Source: Streptomyces sp. WAC 04229 (GTDB lineage Bacteria; Actinomycetota; Actinomycetes; Streptomycetales; Streptomycetaceae). Taken from it: DNA of 64,000 nucleotides. Shown here piece after piece: positions 8,335-16,801 of this stretch (the stretch's first letter is position 1; each line of letters begins with the position of its first letter). The position numbers and the translations under genes are program-made. Under the pieces are notes generated by a model. The model made no database searches. It saw nothing but the letters and a program-made list of their open reading frames with translations, and had not been told where the DNA came from. The stretch spans positions 42,220-106,219 of the forward strand of contig NZ_QHJH01000008.1 of assembly GCF_003947455.1 (NCBI RefSeq), read 5' to 3'.

Positions 8335-8342
8335 CCTCTGTT

Positions 8343-10406
8343 GTGTCCAAACTGACCGACGTGCCCAAGCGGATCCTGATCGGGCGCGCACTGCGCAGCG
8401 ACCGGCTGGGCGAAACGCTCCTGCCGAAGCGGATCGCCCTCCCCGTCTTCGCATCCGACCCGCTCTCCTCGGTGGCGTACGCGCCCGGCGAGGTGCTGCT
8501 CGTGCTGTCCATCGCGGGCGTGTCGGCGTACCACTTCAGCCCCTGGATCGCGGTCGCGGTCGTCGTCCTGATGTTCACGGTCGTCGCCTCCTACCGGCAG
8601 AACGTGCACGCCTACCCCAGCGGCGGCGGCGACTACGAGGTGGCCAACACCAACCTGGGACCCAAGGCGGGCCTGACCGTCGCCAGCGCCCTGCTGGTCG
8701 ACTACGTGCTGACCGTCGCCGTCTCGATCTCCTCCGGCATCGAGAACCTCGGCTCCGCGGTCCCCTTCGTGGTCGAGCACAAGGTCCTCTGCGCGGTCGC
8801 CGTGATCCTGCTGCTGACCCTGATGAACCTGCGCGGCGTCAAGGAGTCGGGCAAGCTGTTCGCGATCCCGACGTACGTCTTCGTCGGCGGTGTCTTCATC
8901 ATGATCGCGTGGGGCGCGTTCCGGTCCCTGGTGCTCGGCGACACCATGCGCGCGCCGACGGCGGACTACGAGATCAAGCCGGAACACGGCGGTCTCGCCG
9001 GATTCGCCCTGATCTTCCTCCTCCTGCGCGCCTTCTCCTCCGGCTGCGCCGCGCTCACCGGTGTCGAGGCGATCTCCAACGGCGTCCCGGCCTTCCGCAA
9101 GCCCAAGTCGAAGAACGCGGGGAACACCCTCGCGATGATGGGCCTGCTCGCCGTCACCATGTTCTGCGGCATCATCGCGCTCGCGTCCGCGACGGACGTG
9201 CGCATGTCGGAGAACCCGGCCACCGACCTCTTCCACAACGGTGTCGCCGTCGGCGCGGACTACGTCCAGCATCCGGTGATCTCGCAGGTCGCGGAGGCCG
9301 TCTTCGGCGAGGGCAGCTTCCTGTTCATCGTGCTGGCCGCGGCCACCGCGCTGGTCCTCTTCCTCGCCGCGAACACCGCCTACAACGGCTTCCCGCTGCT
9401 CGGCTCGATCCTCGCCCAGGACCGCTACCTGCCGCGCCAGCTGCACACGCGCGGTGACCGCCTGGCGTTCTCCAACGGCATCGTCCTGCTGGCCGGCGCC
9501 GCCATACTCCTCGTCTTCATCTACGGCGCCGACTCCACGCGCCTGATCCAGCTCTACATCGTCGGCGTCTTCGTCTCCTTCACGCTCAGCCAGATCGGCA
9601 TGGTCCGGCACTGGAACCGCCACCTGGCCACGGAGAAGGACCAGGCCGCGCGCCGCCGCATGATCCGCTCCCGGGCCATCAACGCCTTCGGCGCCTTCTT
9701 CACCGGACTCGTCCTGGTCGTCGTACTGGCCACGAAGTTCACCCACGGCGCCTGGGTCGCTCTGCTCGGCATGTGCATCTTCTTCGCCACGATGACGGCG
9801 ATCCGCAAGCACTACGACCGGGTCTCCGAGGAGATCGCCGCCCCCGAGGACCCGGAGGAGGCGCAGAGCGACGACATGGTGCGCCCGTCCCGGGTCCACT
9901 CGGTGGTGCTCATCTCCAAGATCCACCGGCCCACCCTGCGCGCGCTCGCCTACGCCAAGCTGATGCGCTCCGACTCCCTGGAGGCGCTCAGCGTCAACGT
10001 CGACCCGGCCGAGACCAAGGCCCTGCGCGACGAGTGGGAGCGGCGCGGCATCGCCGTACCGCTGAAGGTCCTGGACTCGCCCTACCGCGAGATCACGCGG
10101 CCGGTCATCGAGTACGTCAAGAGCCTGCGCAAGGAGTCCCCGCGCGACGCGGTCTCGGTCGTCATCCCCGAGTACGTGGTCGGCCACTGGTACGAGCACC
10201 TGCTGCACAACCAGAGCGCCCTGCGCCTCAAGGGCCGCCTCCTGTTCACGCCCGGCGTCATGGTCACGTCCGTCCCGTACCAGCTCCAGTCCTCGGAGGC
10301 CGCGAAGAAGCGGGCCCGCAAGCGGCAGGACTGGAACGCGCCCGGCGCGGTGCGGCGCGGCCCGCTCCACCACGACCGGGCGAAGGACTCCTCGCCGTCG
10401 AAGTAG
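8343..10406 (+). CDS. KimA-like APC-superfamily permease (probable K+/H+ symporter)
   Basis: 687 residues from GTG 8343. Twelve hydrophobic segments lie between residues 25 and 490, followed by a soluble domain of about 190 residues. Segments resemble what I recall of Bacillus KimA (YdaO): FASDPLSSVAYAPGE, YPSGGGDYEVA, LLVDYVLTVAVSISSG, AFSSGCAALTGVEAISNG, RGDRLAFSNGI, and a tail with YEHLLHNQSALRLKGRLLF. KimA imports K+ with protons and is controlled by c-di-AMP. The soluble tail resembles the KimA cytoplasmic domain. Annotation pipelines usually call this simply an amino-acid permease, so substrate assignment rests on sequence resemblance and on the RCK and KdpDE genes nearby. No ydaO-type riboswitch is visible upstream. 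Confidence 0.75.
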   Translation: MSKLTDVPKRILIGRALRSDRLGETLLPKRIALPVFASDPLSSVAYAPGEVLLVLSIAGVSAYHFSPWIAVAVVVLMFTVVASYRQNVHAYPSGGGDYEVANTNLGPKAGLTVASALLVDYVLTVAVSISSGIENLGSAVPFVVEHKVLCAVAVILLLTLMNLRGVKESGKLFAIPTYVFVGGVFIMIAWGAFRSLVLGDTMRAPTADYEIKPEHGGLAGFALIFLLLRAFSSGCAALTGVEAISNGVPAFRKPKSKNAGNTLAMMGLLAVTMFCGIIALASATDVRMSENPATDLFHNGVAVGADYVQHPVISQVAEAVFGEGSFLFIVLAAATALVLFLAANTAYNGFPLLGSILAQDRYLPRQLHTRGDRLAFSNGIVLLAGAAILLVFIYGADSTRLIQLYIVGVFVSFTLSQIGMVRHWNRHLATEKDQAARRRMIRSRAINAFGAFFTGLVLVVVLATKFTHGAWVALLGMCIFFATMTAIRKHYDRVSEEIAAPEDPEEAQSDDMVRPSRVHSVVLISKIHRPTLRALAYAKLMRSDSLEALSVNVDPAETKALRDEWERRGIAVPLKVLDSPYREITRPVIEYVKSLRKESPRDAVSVVIPEYVVGHWYEHLLHNQSALRLKGRLLFTPGVMVTSVPYQLQSSEAAKKRARKRQDWNAPGAVRRGPLHHDRAKDSSPSK

Positions 10407-10469
10407 AGTGGACGGCTGCGGTCCCTACCCGCCGTCCCTCACACCCCCGTTCTCTGGAGCCACCCCGCC

Positions 10470-11822
10470 ATGCAGGCAGAACCGAAGAAATCGCAGGCGG
10501 AGTCCGGAGCGGTCTCGCTCGTCGGCGAGGAGTACGAGGTCGAGATCGGCCCCGTCGCGCACGGCGGCCACTGCATCGCCCGTACGTCCGAGGGGCAGGT
10601 GCTGTTCGTCCGGCACGCGCTGCCCGGCGAGCGCGTCGTGGCCCGGGTGACGGAGGGCGAGGAGGGCGCCCGCTTCCTGCGCGCCGACGCCGTCGAGATC
10701 CTGGACGCCTCCAAGGACCGCGTCGAGGCTCCCTGCCCCTTCGCCGGTCCCGGCCGCTGCGGGGGCTGCGACTGGCAGCACGCCAAGCCGGGCGCCCAGC
10801 GCCGCCTGAAGGGCGAGGTCGTCGCCGAGCAGCTGAAGCGGCTGGCGGGCCTCACTCCGGAGGAGGCCGGCTGGGACGGCACGGTGATGCCCGCCGAGGG
10901 CGACAAGCTGCCGGCCGGGCAGGTCCCGTCGTGGCGCACCCGCGTGCAGTACGCGGTGGACACCGAGGGCCGTGCCGGCCTGCGCAAGCACCGCTCGCAC
11001 GAGGTCGAGCCGATCGACCACTGCATGATCGCCGCGGAGGGCGTCAGCGAGCTGGGCATCGAGGCCCGGGAGTGGCCCGGCATGGCGTCGATCGAGGCGA
11101 TCGCGGCGACCGGCTCCCAGGACCGCCAGGTCATCCTGACCCCGCGGCCGGGCGCACGGCTCCCCATCGTGGAACTCGACCGCCCGGTCTCGGTCATGCG
11201 GGTCGGCGAGAAGGACGGCGGCGTCCACCGCGTCCACGGCCGCCCCTTCGTCCGCGAACGCGCCGACGGCCGCACGTACCGGGTCGGCTCCGGCGGCTTC
11301 TGGCAGGTCCACCCGAAGGCGGCCGACACCCTGGTGACCGCGGTCATGCAGGGCCTCCTCCCGCGCAAGGGCGACATGGCCCTCGACCTGTACTGCGGCG
11401 TGGGCCTCTTCGCCGGCGCCCTCGCCGACCGGGTCGGCGACCAGGGCGCGGTCCTCGGCATCGAGTCCGGCAAGCGCGCGGTCGAGGACGCCCGGCACAA
11501 CCTGGCGGCCTTCGACCGGGTGCGGATCGAGCAGGGCAAGGTCGAGGCGGTCCTGCCCCGGACGGGCATCGACGAGGTCGACCTCGTCGTCCTGGACCCG
11601 CCGCGCGCGGGGGCGGGCAAGAAGACGGTGCAACACCTCGCGTCACTGGGAGCGAGGAGGATCGCCTACGTGGCGTGCGATCCGGCTGCGCTGGCCCGGG
11701 ATCTGGGGTACTTCCGGGATGGGGGGTATCGGGTGCGGATGTTGCGGGTGTTCGACTTGTTTCCGATGACTGCGCACGTGGAGTGCGTGGCTATCTTGGA
11801 GCCTGCTGCAAAGGGTCTCTGA
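10470..11822 (+). CDS. TRAM-domain class I SAM-dependent RNA uracil-5-methyltransferase (RlmD/TrmA family)
   Basis: 450 residues. An N-terminal TRAM domain (about 15-80) is followed by a cysteine cluster C-x7-C-x2-C (CPFAGPGRCGGC) plus a later Cys in DHCMIA, typical of the [4Fe-4S] site of RumA-like enzymes. The methyltransferase domain shows GGFWQVHP, SAM motif LDLYCGVGLF, DPPRAGAG, and catalytic Cys403 in YVACDPAALARDL. It methylates a uracil in rRNA or tRNA; the exact site is not predictable from this sequence. The end of the protein (FPMTAHVECVAILEPA) is encoded by the same DNA that begins each of the repeats described below, so the 3' end of this gene appears to be a recombination or integration target. 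Confidence 0.9.
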   Translation: MQAEPKKSQAESGAVSLVGEEYEVEIGPVAHGGHCIARTSEGQVLFVRHALPGERVVARVTEGEEGARFLRADAVEILDASKDRVEAPCPFAGPGRCGGCDWQHAKPGAQRRLKGEVVAEQLKRLAGLTPEEAGWDGTVMPAEGDKLPAGQVPSWRTRVQYAVDTEGRAGLRKHRSHEVEPIDHCMIAAEGVSELGIEAREWPGMASIEAIAATGSQDRQVILTPRPGARLPIVELDRPVSVMRVGEKDGGVHRVHGRPFVRERADGRTYRVGSGGFWQVHPKAADTLVTAVMQGLLPRKGDMALDLYCGVGLFAGALADRVGDQGAVLGIESGKRAVEDARHNLAAFDRVRIEQGKVEAVLPRTGIDEVDLVVLDPPRAGAGKKTVQHLASLGARRIAYVACDPAALARDLGYFRDGGYRVRMLRVFDLFPMTAHVECVAILEPAAKGL

Positions 11823-12087
11823 CCTGCTGTTTTCCTGGGTTTCTCATACGCGGCTGGACATACTCGACCTGTTTTCCGAAGCGCAGCGGTTCGAGTGGGC
11901 GGATCGATCTCTATAACTCGCTGACCTGCAGATTCGTGAGCGAGGTGCGTTGCACCGGCGACGTCTTTGAGGGGCGTTCGGAGATTCTTGACGCTCGGAT
12001 GACGCTCGCAGCAGAAGCCTCTGCTGCCCCTCCTGAGGCGCTGTGCGCCGCCTTGGGCCCTAGGTCTTCGGGGATCGCGACTCGACC

Positions 12088-12117
12088 GAGACAGTCGTGA
12101 TACCGGTCAGGTATCAT
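12088..12117 (+). promoter_or_regulatory. Promoter-operator of toxin-antitoxin module 1
   Basis: GAGACA (12088-12093), 18 bases, then TATCAT (12112-12117). The -10 is embedded in the right arm of a perfect inverted repeat TGATACC-GGTCA-GGTATCA (12098-12116). Transcription would start about at the ATG (12124), giving a leaderless antitoxin mRNA. RHH antitoxins typically bind such repeats and repress their own operon. Confidence 0.6.
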
Positions 12118-12123
12118 GCATGC

Positions 12124-12318
12124 ATGGCGATGACACTCCGACTGCCTGATGACCTTGACGCGAAGCTGTCCGAGCGGGCTCGTCGGGAAGGCCGTAGCAA
12201 GCAGGAGCTTGCTATCGAGGCCATCCGTGATGCCCAGGACCGGGCCGAGCTGAAGGTCGATGACGTTCTGGCCGAGCTGATGGACAGTGATGCGGAGATT
12301 CTGGACTACCTGAAGTGA
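12124..12318 (+). CDS. Ribbon-helix-helix antitoxin of RHH-Doc module 1
   Basis: 64 residues. MAMTLRLPDDLDAKLSERAR is the beta strand plus first helix of a ribbon-helix-helix DNA-binding domain; REGRSKQELAIEAIRDA is the second helix. The acidic C-terminal part (ELMDSDAEILDYLK) probably wraps and inhibits the toxin. ATG 12124 was preferred over an upstream GTG because it begins the RHH strand and follows the operator. The stop overlaps the toxin start (GTGA, 12315-12318). It is a non-Phd antitoxin paired with a Doc toxin. A near-identical copy lies at 28753. Confidence 0.85.
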   Translation: MAMTLRLPDDLDAKLSERARREGRSKQELAIEAIRDAQDRAELKVDDVLAELMDSDAEILDYLK

Positions 12319-12707
12319 CGGACGTGCGCTACCTCCAGATCGACGAGATCCTGGCCATCGCCCGCGCGGTCAACGGTACCGAGCACAGTGTGCGTGACAT
12401 GGGGCTTCTGGTCTCGGCGATCGAGAGACCACGCACGAATGTGTTCGGGGCCGAGCTGTATCCCACGCTGCACGAGAAGGCTGCGGCACTGCTGCACTCC
12501 GTAGCCCGTAATCACGCGTTGATCGATGGCAACAAGCGGACCGCCTGGCTCGCCATGCGTGTCTTCCTGCGGTTCAACGGCGTGAGCGCCGGCACCGTCC
12601 CGCCGCCCGTCTCCGTTGCCGGCCCGTTCGTCGAGGACGTCGCGCAGGACAACGTCGATATACCGGTCATTGCAAAGCGCTTGTCGTCCTGGTTTCCCGT
12701 CATTTGA
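12315..12707 (+). CDS. doc: Doc-family Fic toxin, module 1
   Basis: 130 residues, GTG start overlapping the antitoxin stop. The Fic/Doc motif HALIDGNKRTA (His67 to Ala77) supplies the catalytic His and the phosphate-binding Asn-Lys-Arg. Doc toxins phosphorylate EF-Tu and arrest translation. The length and the TLHEKAAALLHSVARNHAL helix are typical of Doc (about 126 residues). The gene looks intact. It differs from copy 2 mainly at the C-terminus (SSWFPVI here, SAWFPVS there). No terminator hairpin like that of copies 2 and 3 follows. Confidence 0.9.
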   Translation: MTDVRYLQIDEILAIARAVNGTEHSVRDMGLLVSAIERPRTNVFGAELYPTLHEKAAALLHSVARNHALIDGNKRTAWLAMRVFLRFNGVSAGTVPPPVSVAGPFVEDVAQDNVDIPVIAKRLSSWFPVI

Positions 12708-13268
12708 CGTTCGGCTGACGGTTCGTACGCCTGACTAGGGTGGTCTGCTGGGGCAGTTGCGGGTCCGGGGACGACGAGGGCGACGATCTCATCGACGACG
12801 AGCACCGCGACGTGGCGGTCCTACTGCTCGTCACCTCGTCGACCGCCGCCGAGCCCTCGACGGTGGCAACACACCGGGCTCGAGCAACTCGGGGCTGAGC
12901 AACTTTCGATCCATCAGTTTGGACTGCTGCTCGCCGCACTGCAGACGAACGCGTTTGGGGCGAACAGCCCTGGGGCCCCGCGGCTATGGGCCGCGGACAC
13001 TGCACGACGATGAGCAGGGACGGGCCTGGCTCGCTGAGCTTCGGAGGCGTCAGCGCTGTGATGCGCCCGGTGTTGCAGTCTGGGACTCGGGCACTGGAGG
13101 GCAGTGTGCGGAGGTAGAGCGTGGTCGGGCCTCACTTGGGCGGAGGGGCGTGATCACCGATGCGATCGTGCGCCCCAACTTCGGCGGTCCGGTCGTGGGG
13201 TGGGTGGCAGGTCGGACAATCTCAAGAGTTCTTCGTGTGCGCCATGAGGCTGCCGTTACTCTCTTCTG
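12708..13268. other. Gap without a supported gene
   Basis: About 560 bases between the Doc toxin and the phosphodiesterase gene. No frame shows a convincing start, ribosome site or recognisable motif. GC is slightly lower than the core, and the stretch reads like decayed DNA next to a repeat boundary. Confidence 0.5.
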
Positions 13269-14126
13269 GTGACAGAGCGAAAGTCGGTTCGAATAGCGAC
13301 TCTTATGGCGTTTGTGGCCCTTGTTGTGAGTGCCTGTGCGGGGCCGGGTGCGGAACAGACTGTTCCGGCCGCGGCCTCGGCGGCGGCAGCAGTCGCGCCG
13401 GAATGCGTCGTACCGGAGGTGATCGGACACCGAGGCACCCCAGAGGACGAGAACACCCTGAAGGGGCTTCGGGACGCAGTGGGCGCCGGCGCTGGGGGCG
13501 TTGAGTTCGACGTGTGGTGGACGAGTGACGGTGTGCCGGTCCTCTCCCACGACGCGACGGTCGACCGCACCACGACGGGGCACGGGGCGATCTCCGACAT
13601 GACTGCCGCGCAAGTCAGGCTGTTGCGCACCAAGAGGGGGCAGCCCGTTCCCACGCTTGAGGAGGCGCTGCGTTACGTGGCGGAGCAGCGGATGACGGGC
13701 ATGGTCGAGCTGAAGCCGACGCCGACACCCGCGCAGGTGCAGTCGCTCCTGGCGCTCATCCGGAAGACCGGGACTGCTGAGTACGTCGTAGTGCACAGCT
13801 TCAATCGGGCGGCGGTCGATGCCGTACGCCGAGCGGCACCCGAGCTTCGCACTGCCTTGACGCACGAAAAGACGGCCATCAGTGGTGCGGAGGCGGCCCG
13901 GTACGGCACTTCCTTGAACGTGTCTCGTTTCCTGGCCACTCCGGAAGCTGTCGAAGACTGGCACGCGGCGGGGCTGCGCGTGTACGTGTGGACAGCGAAC
14001 TGGGAACCGGCCTGGGAGACGGCGAAATCCGCCGGTGTCGACGTGGTCCTCACTGACCGAGTCGCACCCTACAAGCTCTGGGCTCGAACGGCGTGCGTGG
14101 TCGTTCCGACGAGGAACTCTAGGTAG
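13269..14126 (+). CDS. Glycerophosphodiester phosphodiesterase family lipoprotein
   Basis: 285 residues, GTG start. A signal peptide ends in a lipobox (VSAC, Cys23), so the protein should be anchored on the outer face of the membrane. The GDPD barrel starts at GHRGTPEDEN (His54, with the Glu of PEDEN) and continues through EFDVWWTSDGVPVLSHD and the general-acid His of SHD. ELKPTP and VYVWTAN are further conserved strands. It hydrolyses glycerophosphodiesters to glycerol-3-phosphate and alcohol, useful for phosphate or glycerol scavenging, including teichoic-acid debris. It stands alone between repeat copy 1 and a transposase remnant. The last residues (ARTACVVVPTRNSR) look like an unrelated extension. 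Confidence 0.85.
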   Translation: MTERKSVRIATLMAFVALVVSACAGPGAEQTVPAAASAAAAVAPECVVPEVIGHRGTPEDENTLKGLRDAVGAGAGGVEFDVWWTSDGVPVLSHDATVDRTTTGHGAISDMTAAQVRLLRTKRGQPVPTLEEALRYVAEQRMTGMVELKPTPTPAQVQSLLALIRKTGTAEYVVVHSFNRAAVDAVRRAAPELRTALTHEKTAISGAEAARYGTSLNVSRFLATPEAVEDWHAAGLRVYVWTANWEPAWETAKSAGVDVVLTDRVAPYKLWARTACVVVPTRNSR

Positions 14127-14129
14127 TTC

Positions 14130-14660
14130 GTTGGTATTGCTTGGCGGACCAGAGGGAGGTACCTCTGTCTGCCGCCACGGCCGCCCCGACGCAGTCGATG
14201 GCCACGCCGGCCGGTCGGAACGGGGGTCACCGCTCGGACATCGCGTTCCCGGTGCCTGGACCAGCCCGGTGACGGGTCACGCAGGCGGTCCGTGACCTTC
14301 ATGAGGGCGGTGCGTGGCCGACCTGGCCGGCACTGAGCGCCAACGCGAGTAGTCGGCAGAGGCTGTCGGTCTCAAGCGGAACTTCGTGGTCAGTTCGCTG
14401 CGGGGCCGACACGACCGATGGCATGGTCGTCTGACACTCCGGCAGGAGCCCCGTCCGAGATTCCCTGCCACGTGCTGGTGAGCCCACGCGCGATCGTGGA
14501 GTCGACGGCCGCGGCCTGGGTGCTGAGCGGCTGGCTGCGACCTTCCGCTCCATGACCGAGACCGTATGTGACAACGCCGACATGGACGCGTCTCTGGACC
14601 GGGGGTGGCCGGGACCTTTCAGGGATGCCTCCGCTCCTCGTCATAGCGAGGACGTGTTCT
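14130..14660 (-). pseudogene. Decayed IS5-family transposase
   Basis: In several minus-strand frames there are fragments of a Streptomyces IS5-type transposase: VDSTIAR followed, after a frameshift, by AHQHVAG; then DDHAIGR; SELTTKFRL; TDSLCRLLALALSAGQVG; and, nearer the 3' end, PVPTGRRGHRLRRGGRGGR. These match, in order, the usual VDSTxVRAHQHAAG, DDHAIGRSRGGLTTKxRL and RGHRLRRGSRGGRP blocks. Frameshifts and missing pieces make it non-functional. No clean terminal inverted repeats were recognised. Confidence 0.75.
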
Positions 14661-15214
14661 CCTGACCGCGCAGGAGGACTACGCCGTGTCGGGCCGTGGC
14701 GTTGATCATTCCTGCTTTGCCGAGGAGAGCCTGTGGGTTCTCCGCCAGCCAGTCCGAGGGGGCGTCGGCCGGTTCGCGCACCGCAATCTGCGTCGATGGC
14801 GAGTCGTTCGCTGTCACCTTTATCGGGTTTATCGGGTCATCGGGGCCAATGGTCGCCCAGGCGCTGCGAGGCCCGGTCGGCTACTCGACGCCAGCCTCAG
14901 CCCCAAGCGCGTCAAGGCGGTGCTCCCACTCGTCCAGCTCCCGGCGGAATGCCTGTGGGCCGGCTCCTTCATTGAACAAGTCTCACGCTTCGGTTAGGGC
15001 GACAGTCGCGGCCTGGTGCGGAGCAGCCTTCATGCGACCTACGCCGACGGCGACGCGATCCGAATGCCAACGTCCTGGACCAGCGCAGACCAAAGGCCGA
15101 AAAGTGCCCCTGCTGGCTTGAATCGATCTTGTGTGGCACGTGCATGATCATTACGCTCCGGTCAGTTGTGCCTTATGCACTCGGTGTGACGAGTGCGAAA
15201 TTTCTGTGAACTTG
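14661..15214. other. Gap without a supported gene
   Basis: About 550 bases upstream of the FG-GAP gene. Short open frames exist but lack motifs, ribosome sites or coherent composition. Part is probably the eroded end of the insertion sequence. The promoter of the FG-GAP/LamG/Rhs operon should lie near its right end. Confidence 0.4.
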
Positions 15215-16801
15215 ATGGACTCGGGGTGGGGTGTGCGCGTTTTCGGCAAGGCGGTTGGCGCCTGTGTTGGGATGGCGGTGATCGTGGCCGCCGTGCCTGG
15301 TGGTGCACACGCCCAACCGGTGGCCGCACCGGCGGCGGCATGTGCGGGAAGCGGCCAGGACTTCAACGGCGATGGCCTTTTTGATGTGGTCGTCGCGGAC
15401 CCGCAGGCGACGGTCGACGGGGTGCCTCAGGCGGGGCTGGTCCGCGTGATCTACGGCGGGGGCAAGGGGACGTCGGAGATCTCGCAAGCCCTGCCCGAAG
15501 ACGCTGCCGCACCTGAGCGCGGGGACCAGTTCGGCTTCTCGTGGGCGGTGCGCGATGCCGATGGGGACGCCTGCGCGGACCTGGTCGTGGGGGTGCCCTA
15601 CGAGGACGTGGTCGTCGACGGCGCGAACCAGCTCGATGCGGGTGCCGTGTACGTGTACCACGGCTCCGCGACCGGCCTGGGGACTCCAGGCGCGCGCATC
15701 GACAACTGGACACAGCACGTGATCAACGCCGGAGCTCTGACCGAGGCCGGCGACCTGTTCGGCTATTCACTGGCGTCCGGGACCGCCGCTTCCGGTCAGC
15801 CGTGGCTCGCCATCGGCGTGCCGGGCGAAGACCTGACGTCGGACAATGTCGTGCGGCCCGAGGCCGGGGCGGTCGAATACCTGCAGGGCTCGACCGTGTG
15901 CGGCATCACTCAGGACACCCCCAGTGTGCCCGGTGCTGTCGAGGCTTACGACCGCATGGGCAGCTCGCTGACTGGAACCCATCGCTACTTCGCTGTGGGC
16001 AGTCCGGGTGAGGCGATCGGGACCCAGGAGTTCGCGGGCATGGCGACCGTGTTCAGTCATACGCTGGAGAACGGCTGTCCCAAGCCGCTGGTTGGCCTGG
16101 ACCAGGCCGGGGCGAGCGACGGGATGCCCGGCACCGCGGAGGCAGGCGACCAGTTCGCCACGTCGGTCAGCATGGACAACTACCGTCCCGCTGACGAGAC
16201 CTACAACTCGGACGCGATGCTGGCGATCGGTGTTCCGGGGGAGTCCGTCGGCGAGGTCCCCAGCGCCGGCATGGTGTCCGTGGTGCGCATCCAGCCGACC
16301 GGCGCCGTCAGCACCTTGGCGACCATCGACGCGACGGTGGCGGACGTCGAAGGCGATCCGGCCTCCGGTGACTTCTTCGGCCAGCGGGTGACACTCGCGA
16401 ACAGGGACGCCTCCGTGGTCACGGGCCCCGCGACGGCGCGCCTGGCAGTGGCCGTCCCCGGCCGGGATGTCGGAGCCGCCAAGGACGCCGGGGTCGTTCA
16501 GGTCTTCAAACCGCTGGACGCTTCGCTCGGCTCAACGGACAAGATTCTGTCCCGCGCGGCCTCGGGGAGCCTGCTTCCCGGGGTCGCGACGGCACGGGAC
16601 TACCTGGGTACCAGCCTGCGCTCCGGGGCGAACATGCTGTACGTGGGCGTGCCCTACAGCAAGGAACCGGCGACCAGCAAGGGCGCCCTCTACTCCTTGA
16701 CCTGGGCTGCGGTGGACGCCGACCAAGGCACAGCGACTCTCTACCGGCCGGGCGCGGGCGGCATTCCCGATGCCGGCACGTCCTTCGGCATAGTCGGGTG
16801 A
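15215..16801 (+). CDS. Secreted FG-GAP (integrin beta-propeller-like) repeat protein
   Basis: 528 residues if started at ATG 15215 (MDSGWGVRVFGKAV); the open frame continues upstream without a ribosome site. A signal peptide (VGACVGMAVIVAAVPGGAHA) is followed by a beta-propeller of FG-GAP repeats. Examples are DFNGDGLFDVVVADP with a calcium-binding DxDGDG-type loop, DADGDACADLVVGVPYED, LAIGVPGEDL, FAVGSPGEAIG, LAIGVPGESVG and LAVAVPGRDVG. Such propellers bind ligands or partner proteins outside the cell. The stop overlaps the next GTG by GTGA (16798-16801), so it is the first gene of a coupled operon leading to the Rhs toxin and may be a surface or delivery partner. Confidence 0.8.
   Translation: MDSGWGVRVFGKAVGACVGMAVIVAAVPGGAHAQPVAAPAAACAGSGQDFNGDGLFDVVVADPQATVDGVPQAGLVRVIYGGGKGTSEISQALPEDAAAPERGDQFGFSWAVRDADGDACADLVVGVPYEDVVVDGANQLDAGAVYVYHGSATGLGTPGARIDNWTQHVINAGALTEAGDLFGYSLASGTAASGQPWLAIGVPGEDLTSDNVVRPEAGAVEYLQGSTVCGITQDTPSVPGAVEAYDRMGSSLTGTHRYFAVGSPGEAIGTQEFAGMATVFSHTLENGCPKPLVGLDQAGASDGMPGTAEAGDQFATSVSMDNYRPADETYNSDAMLAIGVPGESVGEVPSAGMVSVVRIQPTGAVSTLATIDATVADVEGDPASGDFFGQRVTLANRDASVVTGPATARLAVAVPGRDVGAAKDAGVVQVFKPLDASLGSTDKILSRAASGSLLPGVATARDYLGTSLRSGANMLYVGVPYSKEPATSKGALYSLTWAAVDADQGTATLYRPGAGGIPDAGTSFGIVG

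Larger units (their letters stand above)
11771..12707 (+). repeat. Repeat copy 1: methyltransferase 3' end, spacer and RHH-Doc module
   Basis: From about codon 435 of the methyltransferase gene onward, the sequence recurs at 28391-29339, with roughly 20-25 mismatches in the first 350 bases by eye. It includes the last codons of the gene (TAHVECVAILEPAAK), a 300-base non-coding spacer and the whole toxin-antitoxin module. This copy is attached to the full-length gene and is therefore taken as the ancestral locus. Copies 3 and 4 are at 46731 and 57078. Confidence 0.85.

Noticed and set aside
8151..8342. c-di-AMP (ydaO) riboswitch in front of the KimA-like gene
   Set aside because: KimA genes in Bacillus carry this riboswitch, but the 190-base leader here lacks its conserved blocks, and the -10 box position suggests a leaderless transcript.
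12101..12108. ACCGGT core in the toxin-antitoxin operator as another mannan-regulon site
   Set aside because: The flanks (TGATACC...GGTATCA) form a different, longer palindrome identical in both RHH-Doc modules and far from mannan genes.
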